The notes beneath the pieces were generated by a model. It was given only the letters and a program-made list of their open reading frames with translations. It was not told where the DNA came from and did not search any database. Positions 1-7,352 of a DNA stretch of 13,737 nt are shown here, piece by piece; the stretch's first letter is position 1, and each line of letters begins with the position of its first letter. Origin of the DNA: an uncultured Xanthobacteraceae bacterium (lineage in GTDB: Bacteria > Pseudomonadota > Alphaproteobacteria > Rhizobiales > Xanthobacteraceae); the NCBI GenBank assembly GCA_955652195.1, contig CATPBC010000177.1, positions 1 to 13,737 on the forward strand, written 5' to 3'. Position numbers and translations under genes: made by a program.

Positions 1-235
1 AACGTAAGCAGGATATAGGCATACGAATTAAGCCGATTATTTTTGCTCGTTTTGGATATCGCGACCAACGTATCCTAATAGATGACAGTGATCATTCAAG
101 CCGTAGCGGGGTTGGCGACTTGCGTGCGCCGATCCGCGTACCGGCACATATCGAATGTCGGGTCCTGGCCCAAGTGCGACATGCGCGACTCAGGATTGCT
201 GCTGTGCAGCTTGCTTCGGAACCCTCCCTTTACAG
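1..235. other. Left-edge stretch without a recognisable gene
   Basis: No convincing coding region is seen here. The first 110 bases are clearly richer in A and T than the rest of the window, which fits non-coding or decaying sequence. Short open frames exist (an ATG at 120 and one at 155), but their products resemble nothing I know. The frame starting at 155 runs into the broken binding-protein gene that follows, so its upstream part may be the degraded leader of that gene. A small inverted repeat (ATGTCG at 155-160, CGACAT at 177-182) is present, but it is too short to mean much. Confidence 0.4.
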
Positions 236-1124
236 CCTGAAGGAATTCCAGGACGTTATTTGGATGTCATCGGAAGTGGAATCGCGGCTGCGCGTGTGTC
301 CAACGCACAAGCGCTGCGCAAGATTGTACGGGTAGGCATCGCGACCATTCAACCGCGCACCGGACCATTGTAGACAGCATTCGAACAGCAGCTGAAGCAA
401 CTTGGATACACCGAGGGCGAAAATCTCGCTGTCGAGTTCATCGACCTGAATGGACCAATCAACACCGAAAGTGAGGCCATGAGGGAACTGGTCCGTCATG
501 AGGCTGATATCCTTATCGCGTCTGGCACTGAAATCGCCGTCAAGTCGGCCATGGTAGCTACGGAAAAGTTGCCGATCGTGATGATAGCGATCGACTATGA
601 CCCACTCGCTTTACATTATATCGCGAGCTTGGCGCGACCGGGCGGCAACGTCGCCGGTGCGTTTTTCCAGCAAGTTGAGCTTGCAATGAAGCGGCTTCAA
701 CTTATGAGAGACATGCTTCCACGCATTGAGGCCGCGACCGTGTTTTGGAACGCTAATTCAGTCGAGCAATGGCAGGCGACGCAACGCGCTGGAACAGCAG
801 CGGGACTGCGTCTTTCCGGGATCGAGTTAAATGAGAAACCCTATGACTATGAAGCGGCACTCGCTAAAACTGCGCCTGATTATCGTGGTGCCCTTGTTGT
901 TTCGCGAATGGGTCGAAGCTGGTGGCTTGCTGTCCTACGGCCCTAATATCAGAGCAATGTACAGACTTGCCGCCGACTATGTGGACCGCATCGCGCGGGG
1001 CGCAAAGCCCGCCGATCTGCCGGTTGAGCAGCCAACAAAGTTCGAGTTCGTTGTCAATCTCAAGACCGCCAAGGCCCTCGGCCTCACAGTACCGCCGCCA
1101 CTGTTGGTGCGCGCCGACGAGTGA
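236..1124 (+). pseudogene. Broken ABC transporter substrate-binding protein (ABC_sub_bind, PF04392 type)
   Basis: The intact relatives are periplasmic binding proteins of about 320-340 residues, abundant in Bradyrhizobium-like genomes and mostly of unknown ligand. The remnant begins with a degenerate signal-peptide-like segment (YLDVIGSGIAAARVSNAQ, about 257-310). It continues with the usual mature start (VRVGIATIQPRTGPL) and meets an in-frame TAG at 371-373. The same frame then continues with recognisable family sequence (AFEQQLKQLGYTEGENLAVEF, then IASLARPGGNVAG) up to about 897. There the reading jumps from frame 2 to frame 3: the next family block ([16 protein letters not shown]) is in frame 3 and runs to the normal C-terminus ([20 protein letters not shown]), ending at TGA 1122-1124. 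Compared with my memory of the family, about 25 residues normally lying between these blocks are missing, which suggests a deletion not divisible by three. No good start codon or ribosome site is visible. I am confident of the family and of the disruption; the exact left limit is a guess. Confidence 0.8.
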
Positions 1125-1307
1125 TCGAATAGCGATACTCTTTGCTGCAATGCACTTCGTCCGGAATTGCTCCGTTGCCGACGTAATGTGATGTCCGCGA
1201 TTTAGCCGCTATCAGGGGGAAAGCAGACGTGCCGCGGACGTCGCTGGAGGTCCGTTGGTGACCCCGGAACGGAAATCGAATGTCCGGTTTTGCCGTGATG
1301 CACAACC
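1125..1307. other. Intergenic stretch, possibly an old dispersed repeat
   Basis: This gap lies between two converging units: the pseudogene on the plus strand and the DnaJ-domain gene on the minus strand. No gene is seen. The part from about 1188 to 1290 carries repeated variants of TGTCCG and GCGGAC (GATGTCCGCGA at 1190-1200, CGCGGACGTC near 1232-1241, AATGTCCGG near 1279-1287). From memory, similar intergenic sequences with spaced GTCCGC/GCGGAC blocks recur in Bradyrhizobium-type genomes, so this may be a degraded dispersed element. A genome-wide copy count is needed to confirm that. Confidence 0.35.
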
Positions 1308-2015
1308 TCAACGATGACGGCGAAGTAGCACGTCCTTCGCCTCATTGATGCGGGCCGCGAGATACGTCGTCCCTCCTTGATCGGGATGCAGTTTCTTCAT
1401 GAGGGACCGGTGCGCGCGACTGATCTCCTCCTTGCTCGCCCCAGGTTGAATGCCAAGGATCTGATAAGCCTCTTGTTCTGTCATTTTGCCAGCGCCGCCC
1501 GGCCTCGCCCCGGCGCCCGCTCCCGCATCATGCTGCGCGTTTTCACGCCAGCCGGGCTCCCTGCGGTCAAGATAGGCTGCCAGTAAATCGCGGCTGTCGT
1601 CGTCGATTTCGCTAAACAATTTTATCACCGTTGCCTGGTCTAGCGCATCGAGCGAAGCGTCCTGATAGCTGCCCGCGAGAACACGTCCGCCCATTCTGCC
1701 GGTGTCATGATCGAGTTCCACTTCAAGGAAGGCGGTCCGTACACGCGACACCTGCCCCGCGCTTCTTTGTGTTCGGGCCCAAAAAGGGGCAGACCAAAAA
1801 GACGTCCAGCCGAGTAATCCCAGTCCGAAGGCTCCGACCGGTATGGCCACTGCGATCTCGCCGCGAAATAGCAGAAACGCGGCAAGCAGCATCGCGGCGC
1901 CGCCGCCGATCGCACGCAATAGGCGCGCGACTTGCTTGGGATCGGACTTGGAAAAGGCAATACCGGCCCACAGCAACAGGAGAAGGATCACAACCCCGAG
2001 CAGAAACGCCGGCAT
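1308..2015 (-). CDS. Membrane-anchored DnaJ-domain protein
   Basis: The 235-residue product has two or three hydrophobic segments at its N-terminus (about 4-20, 37-50 and 54-72). A soluble middle follows with an acidic patch around EIDDDSRDLLAAYLD (136-150) and a flexible Ala/Gly-rich linker (about 163-177). It ends in a J domain (about 179-235) with the diagnostic HPD at 210-212 in KKLHPDQGG. The layout, membrane helices first and J domain last, is like the TIM14/Pam18 class of J proteins, which stimulate a DnaK-type Hsp70 at a membrane. The zinc-finger and C-terminal substrate domains of true DnaJ are absent, so this is a specialised co-chaperone, not the housekeeping DnaJ. The start lies three bases after the stop of the VWA gene, so the two are probably co-transcribed and translationally coupled. 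The client process is unknown. Confidence 0.85.
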   Translation of the reverse strand: MPAFLLGVVILLLLLWAGIAFSKSDPKQVARLLRAIGGGAAMLLAAFLLFRGEIAVAIPVGAFGLGLLGWTSFWSAPFWARTQRSAGQVSRVRTAFLEVELDHDTGRMGGRVLAGSYQDASLDALDQATVIKLFSEIDDDSRDLLAAYLDRREPGWRENAQHDAGAGAGARPGGAGKMTEQEAYQILGIQPGASKEEISRAHRSLMKKLHPDQGGTTYLAARINEAKDVLLRRHR

Positions 2016-2018
2016 GTT

Positions 2019-2768
2019 TTACTTCAGTTGCTCGATTAGCTTTGTAACACCGGCGCCATGGGCTTTGAGATGGGCAAGGGCTTGAAGTCCGCCAGCCGCA
2101 TAGGCTGCGGCTGCGCGCAGAAGCTCAGCGAGTTCGTGCGCAGCGCCCGGCGCAAAACGGCAGAACGCCCCACCTGTGAGGCGGGCAATCTCGCGGAAAG
2201 CTTGTTCACAGACTTGATCGTAACCTTCTTGGAACATAAACGCCTTCACGTTGCGCAACCCAAGCTCTCCGGCGCGGACGCATAATTCGTCGAGCGATTC
2301 CTCCATCGCATCGCCAATAAAGACCAATACCGCGACCTTGCCGCTCTCGTTTTCGCGCCGAGCGTGGGCGAGAACCTTGGCAATCTGGGTATGGCCCCCG
2401 CGGCAGTCGATGCCCGACATTAAGGCGCTAAGTCGATCCGGTTCGGCAATCCAGGAGGAAGCGCGGCATTCCGCCAAGCCGCGATAATAGAGGAGCTGGA
2501 TCTCGAGACCACCGACGGCCGCCGCCTCGCGGAACATCTCGGCCTGCAAGCTACAGGCCTGATCCCATGTTGGTTGCCGACTCATCGTGGCGTCGAGGGC
2601 AAAGATCAGCCGCCCGCGCTGTCCTGCTTTGGCGCCAGGGCTAAGCGCTTTGACCTCATCGAGAAAACGATCAAGCTCAGCGCGCGGCGAGATGGCCGGA
2701 GCAGGCCTGGTATGATTGCCCTGGGGTTGGGCTGGGAGCGACGTTTCCTCGGACCGGTGCTTGCCCAT
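2019..2768 (-). CDS. VWA (von Willebrand factor A) domain protein
   Basis: A 249-residue, apparently soluble protein with no signal peptide or membrane segment. After a proline-rich, probably disordered head (1-30), a VWA-type fold spans about 50-205. The metal-site (MIDAS) residues look complete: the first motif is ALDATMS with D59, T61 and S63 (a DxTxS variant of DxSxS), the second is T127 in GGHTQIAKVL, and the third is D153 in FIGDAMEE. Bacterial VWA proteins of this kind usually bind partner proteins through Mg2+, often alongside chaperones or AAA+ ATPases. The gene lies three bases upstream of a DnaJ-domain gene, which suggests the two act together. I recall this pair as conserved in Rhizobiales, without a known function. 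No strong ribosome site is seen before the ATG at 2768; a GAGG about 13 bases upstream is poorly spaced. Confidence 0.85.
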   Translation of the reverse strand: MGKHRSEETSLPAQPQGNHTRPAPAISPRAELDRFLDEVKALSPGAKAGQRGRLIFALDATMSRQPTWDQACSLQAEMFREAAAVGGLEIQLLYYRGLAECRASSWIAEPDRLSALMSGIDCRGGHTQIAKVLAHARRENESGKVAVLVFIGDAMEESLDELCVRAGELGLRNVKAFMFQEGYDQVCEQAFREIARLTGGAFCRFAPGAAHELAELLRAAAAYAAGGLQALAHLKAHGAGVTKLIEQLK

Positions 2769-2957
2769 CGTGAGATCTAACCTCGGGCTCTAAGGTGGTC
2801 CTCTCCGGCAAGAGACGCAATGGCTCGCGCGGCGAGTTCAATCGGCGAGTAAGTCACAGATCTATAGCCAACGGATCTTACGAAGTCCGCAGTCCGCAAT
2901 CCGCCGCCTCGCGGACATCTGCTATTAGCAGCTTAAAGCAATCAGTCGCCGGCCAAT
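2769..2957. other. Intergenic gap between the GH15 and VWA genes
   Basis: This 189-bp gap separates the end of the otsB-GH15 pair from the VWA gene on the same strand. It should hold the promoter for the VWA/DnaJ pair and perhaps a terminator for GH15. GTCCGC at 2892-2897 can pair with GCGGAC at 2911-2916, and CTGC/GCAG flank a short loop at 2919-2931. Neither is followed by a T-run in the minus-strand direction, so a classical terminator is not supported. No trace of otsA coding sequence was recognised here. Confidence 0.4.
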
Positions 2958-4835
2958 TCACCCGCGCCAGTAGCGGTCTTCCCAACTGCGCGACAGCCGC
3001 ATCGCCGAAAGAATAAGTCCGGCCATCGAATAGGTCTGCGGGAAGTTGCCCCACAGCGCACCGGTCTGCGGATCGACGTCTTCGGAGAGCAGCCCATAGC
3101 GATTGCGGTGCTGCATCGCATCGGCAAACAAGTCGCGCGCCGCGTCGCGCCGGCCGAGCGACCACAACGCATCGATCAGCCAGAACCGGCAGATCAAAAA
3201 CGCCGTCACCGGCATGCCGAAATCGTCGGCGCTGGCATAGCGCATGACGTGCTTTTCCCGCACCAGTTCGCGCTCCATCGCGGCGACGGTGGAGGAAAAG
3301 CGCGGATCGTCCACTTCAACCACGCCGAGATCGGCAAGGAGCAGCACGCTGGCGTCGAGATCGTCCGAGCCAAAGGCCGCGGTAAAGGCGCCACGTTTTT
3401 GATTCCAGGCGCGTTCGACCAGTTCGGCATGCATCGGCTCGGCGATCGAGTTCCAGTACTTGGCGCGCTGCTCGAGCCCGAGCCGCATGGCAATGGCGGC
3501 GAGCCGCTGACAGCCGGCCCAGCACATCGCCGCCGAATGGGTATGCACGCGCTGGCGGCCGCGATATTCCCAGATCCCCGCATCCGGCTGGAACGCTTTT
3601 TCGGCGGCGCGGTGGCCGAGCGATTCCAGCAAATGAAACAGCCCCTCGTCGCCGGGGCGAGGCAGCCGGCGATCGAAGAACATCGGCATGGCGGCAAGAA
3701 TGACGCTGCCATAGGCGTCGTGCTGCACTTGATTGACGGCGGCATTGCCGATCCGCACCGGGCCGTCGCCGCGATAGCCTTGGAGATCCGGCGCCGTGCG
3801 CTCCTGGATCGTGGTCGTCGGCACCACGCTGTAGAGCGGCCGCAACTCCTGGTCCGGGTTGGCGGCGATCGACAGCGTGAACGAAATGAACTCCTCCATG
3901 GTGCGGGTCGCACCGATCCGGTTGAGCGCCTGGACGACGAAATAGGCGTCGCGCAGCCAGCAATAACGGTAATCCCAGGTGCGGCCGGAGGAGGGCGCTT
4001 CCGGAACCGAGGTTGTATGCGCGGCCACGACCGCGCCGGTTTCGTCGAAGTTGGAAAGTTTTAACGTGATCGCGGCGCGGATGATTGCTTCCTGCCAATC
4101 GTAGGAGATCGACAGGCGGCGCACCCAATCCATCCAATAATCATGCGTGCGTTCGATGAAGTCGCGACACGTCGATTGCAAGTCGCCGGTGAACGGCTCG
4201 TCGGGGCCGAACACCAGGTGCAGCGGCCGCGTCAGCACGAACGGCGCCTCGTCGTCGATCAGCGACAATGGTGCGTCGGTGGTCAGGCGTATCACAGTCG
4301 CGTCGTTGGCGTAGCGGATGTGATTGCTGCCGAGCGAGCGATGCGGCAGCGCCTTGCCATAGTCGCAGGTCGGGCGCATCCGGATCGTGATGCGCGGCAG
4401 CCCGGCGATCGGCTCGATGATGCGGTAAAGCTGCGGCGGCCGGAACACGCGGCCGAACTGCCGGAACCGCGGCGCCAAATCGGTGATCCGCACCTTGGCG
4501 CCGTGGCGGTTGGTCAAGACGGTGGAAACAATCGCGGTGTTGCGGACATATTGCGATTGAAAATCGACCATGTCCTCGAGCACGACGTCCGAGAAGCCCT
4601 TTTCTTCGCGGCCGGACAGCAGGCGGCAGAAAATCGGATTGCCGTCGAACCGTGGATAGCACCACCACACGATGCGCGAGCAGGGATCGACCAGCGCCGC
4701 CGTGCGGCCATTGCCGATCACCGCCAGATCGAGGCCGTGATCGATCGTGCCCGCAGGACCGAGCCGCGACTCGCGCTGGATGCCGGCCGCTCGATTTTTG
4801 GCGAGGAGCGCGAGATCGTGTGCCCGATCGTTCAT
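2958..4835 (-). CDS. GH15 glycoside hydrolase (glucoamylase/trehalase-like)
   Basis: The 625-residue product has the two-part layout of bacterial GH15 enzymes: an N-terminal beta-sandwich (trehalase-like N domain, about 30-240, with IGNGRTAALVDPCSRIVWWCYPRFDG) and a C-terminal alpha/alpha barrel (about 245-620). Family motifs are clear: WDYRYCWLRDAYF (287-299), DAGIWEYRG with E423 as the likely general acid, and GLLSEDVDPQTG with E585 as the likely general base. The family inverts alpha-glucosidic bonds. Bacterial members of this subtype include actinobacterial trehalases, so trehalose or a short alpha-glucan is the likely substrate. No signal peptide is seen, which argues for a cytoplasmic site. 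The start at 4835 is chosen because its ATG overlaps the otsB TGA (ATGA) and because the open frame further upstream, to 5162, lies inside otsB and has no family sequence. An AAGG lies about nine bases before the start. Confidence 0.92.
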   Translation of the reverse strand: MNDRAHDLALLAKNRAAGIQRESRLGPAGTIDHGLDLAVIGNGRTAALVDPCSRIVWWCYPRFDGNPIFCRLLSGREEKGFSDVVLEDMVDFQSQYVRNTAIVSTVLTNRHGAKVRITDLAPRFRQFGRVFRPPQLYRIIEPIAGLPRITIRMRPTCDYGKALPHRSLGSNHIRYANDATVIRLTTDAPLSLIDDEAPFVLTRPLHLVFGPDEPFTGDLQSTCRDFIERTHDYWMDWVRRLSISYDWQEAIIRAAITLKLSNFDETGAVVAAHTTSVPEAPSSGRTWDYRYCWLRDAYFVVQALNRIGATRTMEEFISFTLSIAANPDQELRPLYSVVPTTTIQERTAPDLQGYRGDGPVRIGNAAVNQVQHDAYGSVILAAMPMFFDRRLPRPGDEGLFHLLESLGHRAAEKAFQPDAGIWEYRGRQRVHTHSAAMCWAGCQRLAAIAMRLGLEQRAKYWNSIAEPMHAELVERAWNQKRGAFTAAFGSDDLDASVLLLADLGVVEVDDPRFSSTVAAMERELVREKHVMRYASADDFGMPVTAFLICRFWLIDALWSLGRRDAARDLFADAMQHRNRYGLLSEDVDPQTGALWGNFPQTYSMAGLILSAMRLSRSWEDRYWRG

Positions 4836-5635
4836 GGCGCCGCGCCTTGGTTTAGCGTGCTTTGGCGTCGATTGGCGATGCGCGTCAGCCAGCCGCGCAC
4901 CGATTCCGGATTTTCGAAATGGCCGTTGACGTCCGGCACCACGCGGCCGACCGAAAAGCCCAAGCCGCCAAACTGGGACAGCATGGGGAATACCGGCTCG
5001 TCGGTCGTGTCGTCGCCGACGAAAATCGGTGTACGGCCTTTGAACGGCGGATATGTCATCAGCTCGCGCACCGCGCTGGCTTTGTTGATGCCGGTCATCT
5101 TGATTTCGAAGACAAGCTTGCCGGGAAGCACTTCGATCGAGCCGCGCGGCGCGCTGGCGCAAATTTCCTGGATCGCCGCGCGCAGGGTTTCGCCTTTGTC
5201 CGGCGCCAATCGATAGTGCAAGGCAAGCGAATAGTCCTTGTCTTCGACCAGTATTCCGGGACCAAGTTCGGTAAGTGCGGCAAGCTTGCGCTTGAGAACC
5301 GGATTTAACGACAGCCCCCGCACCACGGGTTCGCCGCCGGGCACGACGCGCAATTCGGCGCCATGGCCGCCGACCGCGGCGAGCTGCAACGGCGAGAAAA
5401 TCAGATCGATGTCATGCAGCGGTCGTCCCGAAACCAGCGCCAATGCGCCGCCGGTCAAGTCCTCGAGCCGCGATAGCGTATTGCGAAGCTCGGTCGGAAC
5501 CCAGACCTCCTGCGGCGCTGGCGCCAGATCGAGAATGGTGCCGTCGATGTCGAGCAGAAGCGCGCATTTGCGCAGATCGGAAAGGAGAAGCCTTTCCGCG
5601 CGCTCCGTGTCGAGATCGGTAATTTCCAAGTCCAT
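4832..5635 (-). CDS. otsB: Trehalose-6-phosphate phosphatase
   Basis: OtsB removes phosphate from trehalose 6-phosphate in the last step of trehalose synthesis, in the cytoplasm. The 267-residue length fits the family. All four HAD-superfamily motifs are present: LLLDIDGTILDL with nucleophile D29 and acid D31, ALVSGRP with S69, the lysine K185 in TGINKASAV, and GDDTTDE (207-213) for Mg2+. The cap region includes GGHGAELR (89-96), also typical. The gene follows the MFS transporter gene with a 27-base gap, and its TGA overlaps the ATG of the GH15 gene, so otsB and GH15 are probably translated together. Ribosome-site support is weak (GGGATT upstream). The usual partner otsA is not in the window, so the source of trehalose 6-phosphate must be encoded elsewhere. 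Confidence 0.95.
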   Translation of the reverse strand: MDLEITDLDTERAERLLLSDLRKCALLLDIDGTILDLAPAPQEVWVPTELRNTLSRLEDLTGGALALVSGRPLHDIDLIFSPLQLAAVGGHGAELRVVPGGEPVVRGLSLNPVLKRKLAALTELGPGILVEDKDYSLALHYRLAPDKGETLRAAIQEICASAPRGSIEVLPGKLVFEIKMTGINKASAVRELMTYPPFKGRTPIFVGDDTTDEPVFPMLSQFGGLGFSVGRVVPDVNGHFENPESVRGWLTRIANRRQSTLNQGAAP

Positions 5636-5662
5636 CGGGTCAAGAATCCCAGTATGAGTTTC

Positions 5663-7252
5663 TCAATCGGCCAGCGCCAGCGGAGGGGCAACCGATTCGA
5701 GCGCCTTGCGCTCGGCGGCGATGCCCCAGAGCGCCTCGACCGCCGCAGCGCCGATCATCAAAACTGCACCGATTAAGTAACCAATGGCGACGCTGCTGCG
5801 CGAACCGGTATTGATCAGCACGCCCAGCAGCAGCGGGCCGATTACGCCTCCGACGCCGGTGCCGATAGCATAAAAGAACGCAATAGCAAGCGCTCGAATC
5901 TCCAGTGGGAAAATCTCGCTTACCGTCAGATATGCGGAACTTGCCGCCGCCGACGCGAAGAAGAAAACGATCATCCAGGCGCCGGTCAAGCCCGTCGCCG
6001 TCAACACGTTGTGACTGAACAATTCGGCGGTCACCGCCAACAAAATGCCTGATATCGCGTAAGTCGAGGCGATCATCACGCGCCGGCCGACCGTGTCGAA
6101 CAGGTGGCCGAGCAGAATCGGTCCAAGCACATTGCCGGCGGCAAAGGGCAGGATGTACCAGCCGACCTGATTCGCCGGCGTGCCGTAGAAATCGGTGAGC
6201 ACGAGCGCATAGGTAAAGAAGATAGCGTTGTAGAAGAACGCCTGCGACGCCATCAGGCTCAATCCGACCAGCGTGCGGCCCCGATAAGTCTTGAACAGCG
6301 TTCGCGCGACTTCGCCGAGCGGCGTATGGCGGCGCATGCGCAATCGTATCGGCGCGCCGCGCGGCGGTCGGTCGAGGTCCGGGAAATGCGCCTCGATGCC
6401 GCGCACGACTTCGGCGGCTTGCTGCGGCATGCCATGCGTCACCAGCCAGCGCGGGCTTTCCGGTATCCAATATCGCATCAATAGAATCACGAGTCCGATT
6501 ATAGCCCCGATCAGAAATGCCAGGCGCCAGCCCAGCGCTGGATCGATCACGGCGGGATCGAGCAGAATGAGCGACCCCCCCGCGCCGAGGGCGGCGCCGA
6601 CCCAAAAGCTGCCGTTGATGAGAAGGTCGGTCCAGCCGCGGAACCGCGCCGGAATAAGCTCCTGGATTGTCGAATTGATGGCAGTGTATTCGCCGCCAAT
6701 GCCGGCGCCGGTCAGGAAGCGGAATAGCGCATAGCTTGTTGCATCCCAGGACAGGCCGGTCGCCGCCGTGGCCAGGAGATAGACCGCAAGGGTAATGGTG
6801 AACAGCTTTTTTCGCCCCAGCCGGTCGGTCAACCAGCCGAAAAAGAAGGCACCGAGCACCGCGCCGGCGAGATAGCTGCTGCCCGCAAACCCGATTTGCG
6901 CATTGCTCAATCCTAAGGCGGTGGCGCGCTTGAGTTCCGCCGACAGCGCGCCGGCGAGCGTCACTTCGAGCCCGTCGAGAATCCACGTGATGCCGAGCGC
7001 GACGATCACCAAGATATGGAATCGGCCGAACGGCAGCGCATCGAGGCGGGTCGGGATGTCGGTCTCGATGATCGCTTCGGACCGGACTTGCGCAGCGGCG
7101 CGGGCCGATGATGCCGGGTTCCGCCGGTCCGCAGCCGAGGCCGCAATTGATCCATGAACCGAGTCATGAACCGAGCCATGAACCGAGTCATGAACCAAGG
7201 CGTGGAGCTTGGCAGCGAGCCGGGAAAATACGTTGCCTGCGGATGAAGCCAT
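5663..7252 (-). CDS. MFS transporter, sugar-porter type, with a repeat-bearing N-terminal tail
   Basis: An inner-membrane carrier of about 529 residues with some twelve hydrophobic segments. Family signs are GWLTDRLGRKK (139-149, the loop 2-3 motif), RFLTGAGIGGEYTA (178-191), PESPRWL (264-270) after helix six, and the second-half repeat of the loop motif in HLFDTVGRR. These fit the sugar/organic-acid/aromatic-acid porter groups of MFS; the substrate cannot be read from the sequence. The first helix starts near residue 78, so there is a 75-residue hydrophilic tail, unusual for MFS, containing four units of VHDS or VHGS (20-35) encoded by a 12-bp tandem repeat. The start at 7252 is preferred over one at 7411, which would overlap the preceding dehydrogenase gene by 59 bases and add low-complexity sequence. 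A still later start is possible, because family similarity begins near DIPTRLDALPFGRFH (65-79). Confidence 0.88.
   Translation of the reverse strand: MASSAGNVFSRLAAKLHALVHDSVHGSVHDSVHGSIAASAADRRNPASSARAAAQVRSEAIIETDIPTRLDALPFGRFHILVIVALGITWILDGLEVTLAGALSAELKRATALGLSNAQIGFAGSSYLAGAVLGAFFFGWLTDRLGRKKLFTITLAVYLLATAATGLSWDATSYALFRFLTGAGIGGEYTAINSTIQELIPARFRGWTDLLINGSFWVGAALGAGGSLILLDPAVIDPALGWRLAFLIGAIIGLVILLMRYWIPESPRWLVTHGMPQQAAEVVRGIEAHFPDLDRPPRGAPIRLRMRRHTPLGEVARTLFKTYRGRTLVGLSLMASQAFFYNAIFFTYALVLTDFYGTPANQVGWYILPFAAGNVLGPILLGHLFDTVGRRVMIASTYAISGILLAVTAELFSHNVLTATGLTGAWMIVFFFASAAASSAYLTVSEIFPLEIRALAIAFFYAIGTGVGGVIGPLLLGVLINTGSRSSVAIGYLIGAVLMIGAAAVEALWGIAAERKALESVAPPLALAD
7153..7200. repeat. 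12-bp tandem repeat, four copies, inside the MFS gene
   Basis: Four consecutive 12-bp units read on the plus strand: CATGAACCGAGT, CATGAACCGAGC, CATGAACCGAGT and CATGAACCAAGG. The first three differ at one base; the fourth differs at three. Being a multiple of three, copy changes keep the MFS frame open and add or remove four-residue VHDS/VHGS units in the cytoplasmic tail. The alternating pattern of units 1 to 3 suggests duplication of a 24-bp block. Confidence 0.95.
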
Positions 7253-7352
7253 ATTCAAAAAGAGCCCGGTCCACAGCGGCAACGCGCCGGCGCCATCTGC
7301 TGTTCCGATTGCGCTATTGCGCTTGCGCATGCCGCGAGCAGCGGCGGGCGGT

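Noticed and set aside
1190..2919. Shared 11-base match GATGTCCGCGA (1190-1200) and its complement at 2909-2919 as evidence of a common repeat family
   Set aside because: In a window of this size many chance 11-base matches are expected, and the flanking sequence does not align. It is not enough to call a repeat.
4836..5162. N-terminal extension of the GH15 protein from an ATG at 5162
   Set aside because: The extra residues are a shifted-frame reading of otsB, rich in Arg and without family similarity. The ATG at 4835 overlapping the otsB stop is far more likely.
3108..5216. Plus-strand open frames of 318 and 357 residues (3108-4064, 4143-5216)
   Set aside because: Both are antisense to GH15 and otsB, whose catalytic motifs are complete. 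No domain or ribosome site supports the plus-strand frames.
5640..6986. Open frame of 448 residues overlapping the MFS gene on the same strand
   Set aside because: It is a shifted frame of the MFS gene, Arg-rich and without membrane segments, whereas the accepted frame has a full set of MFS motifs.
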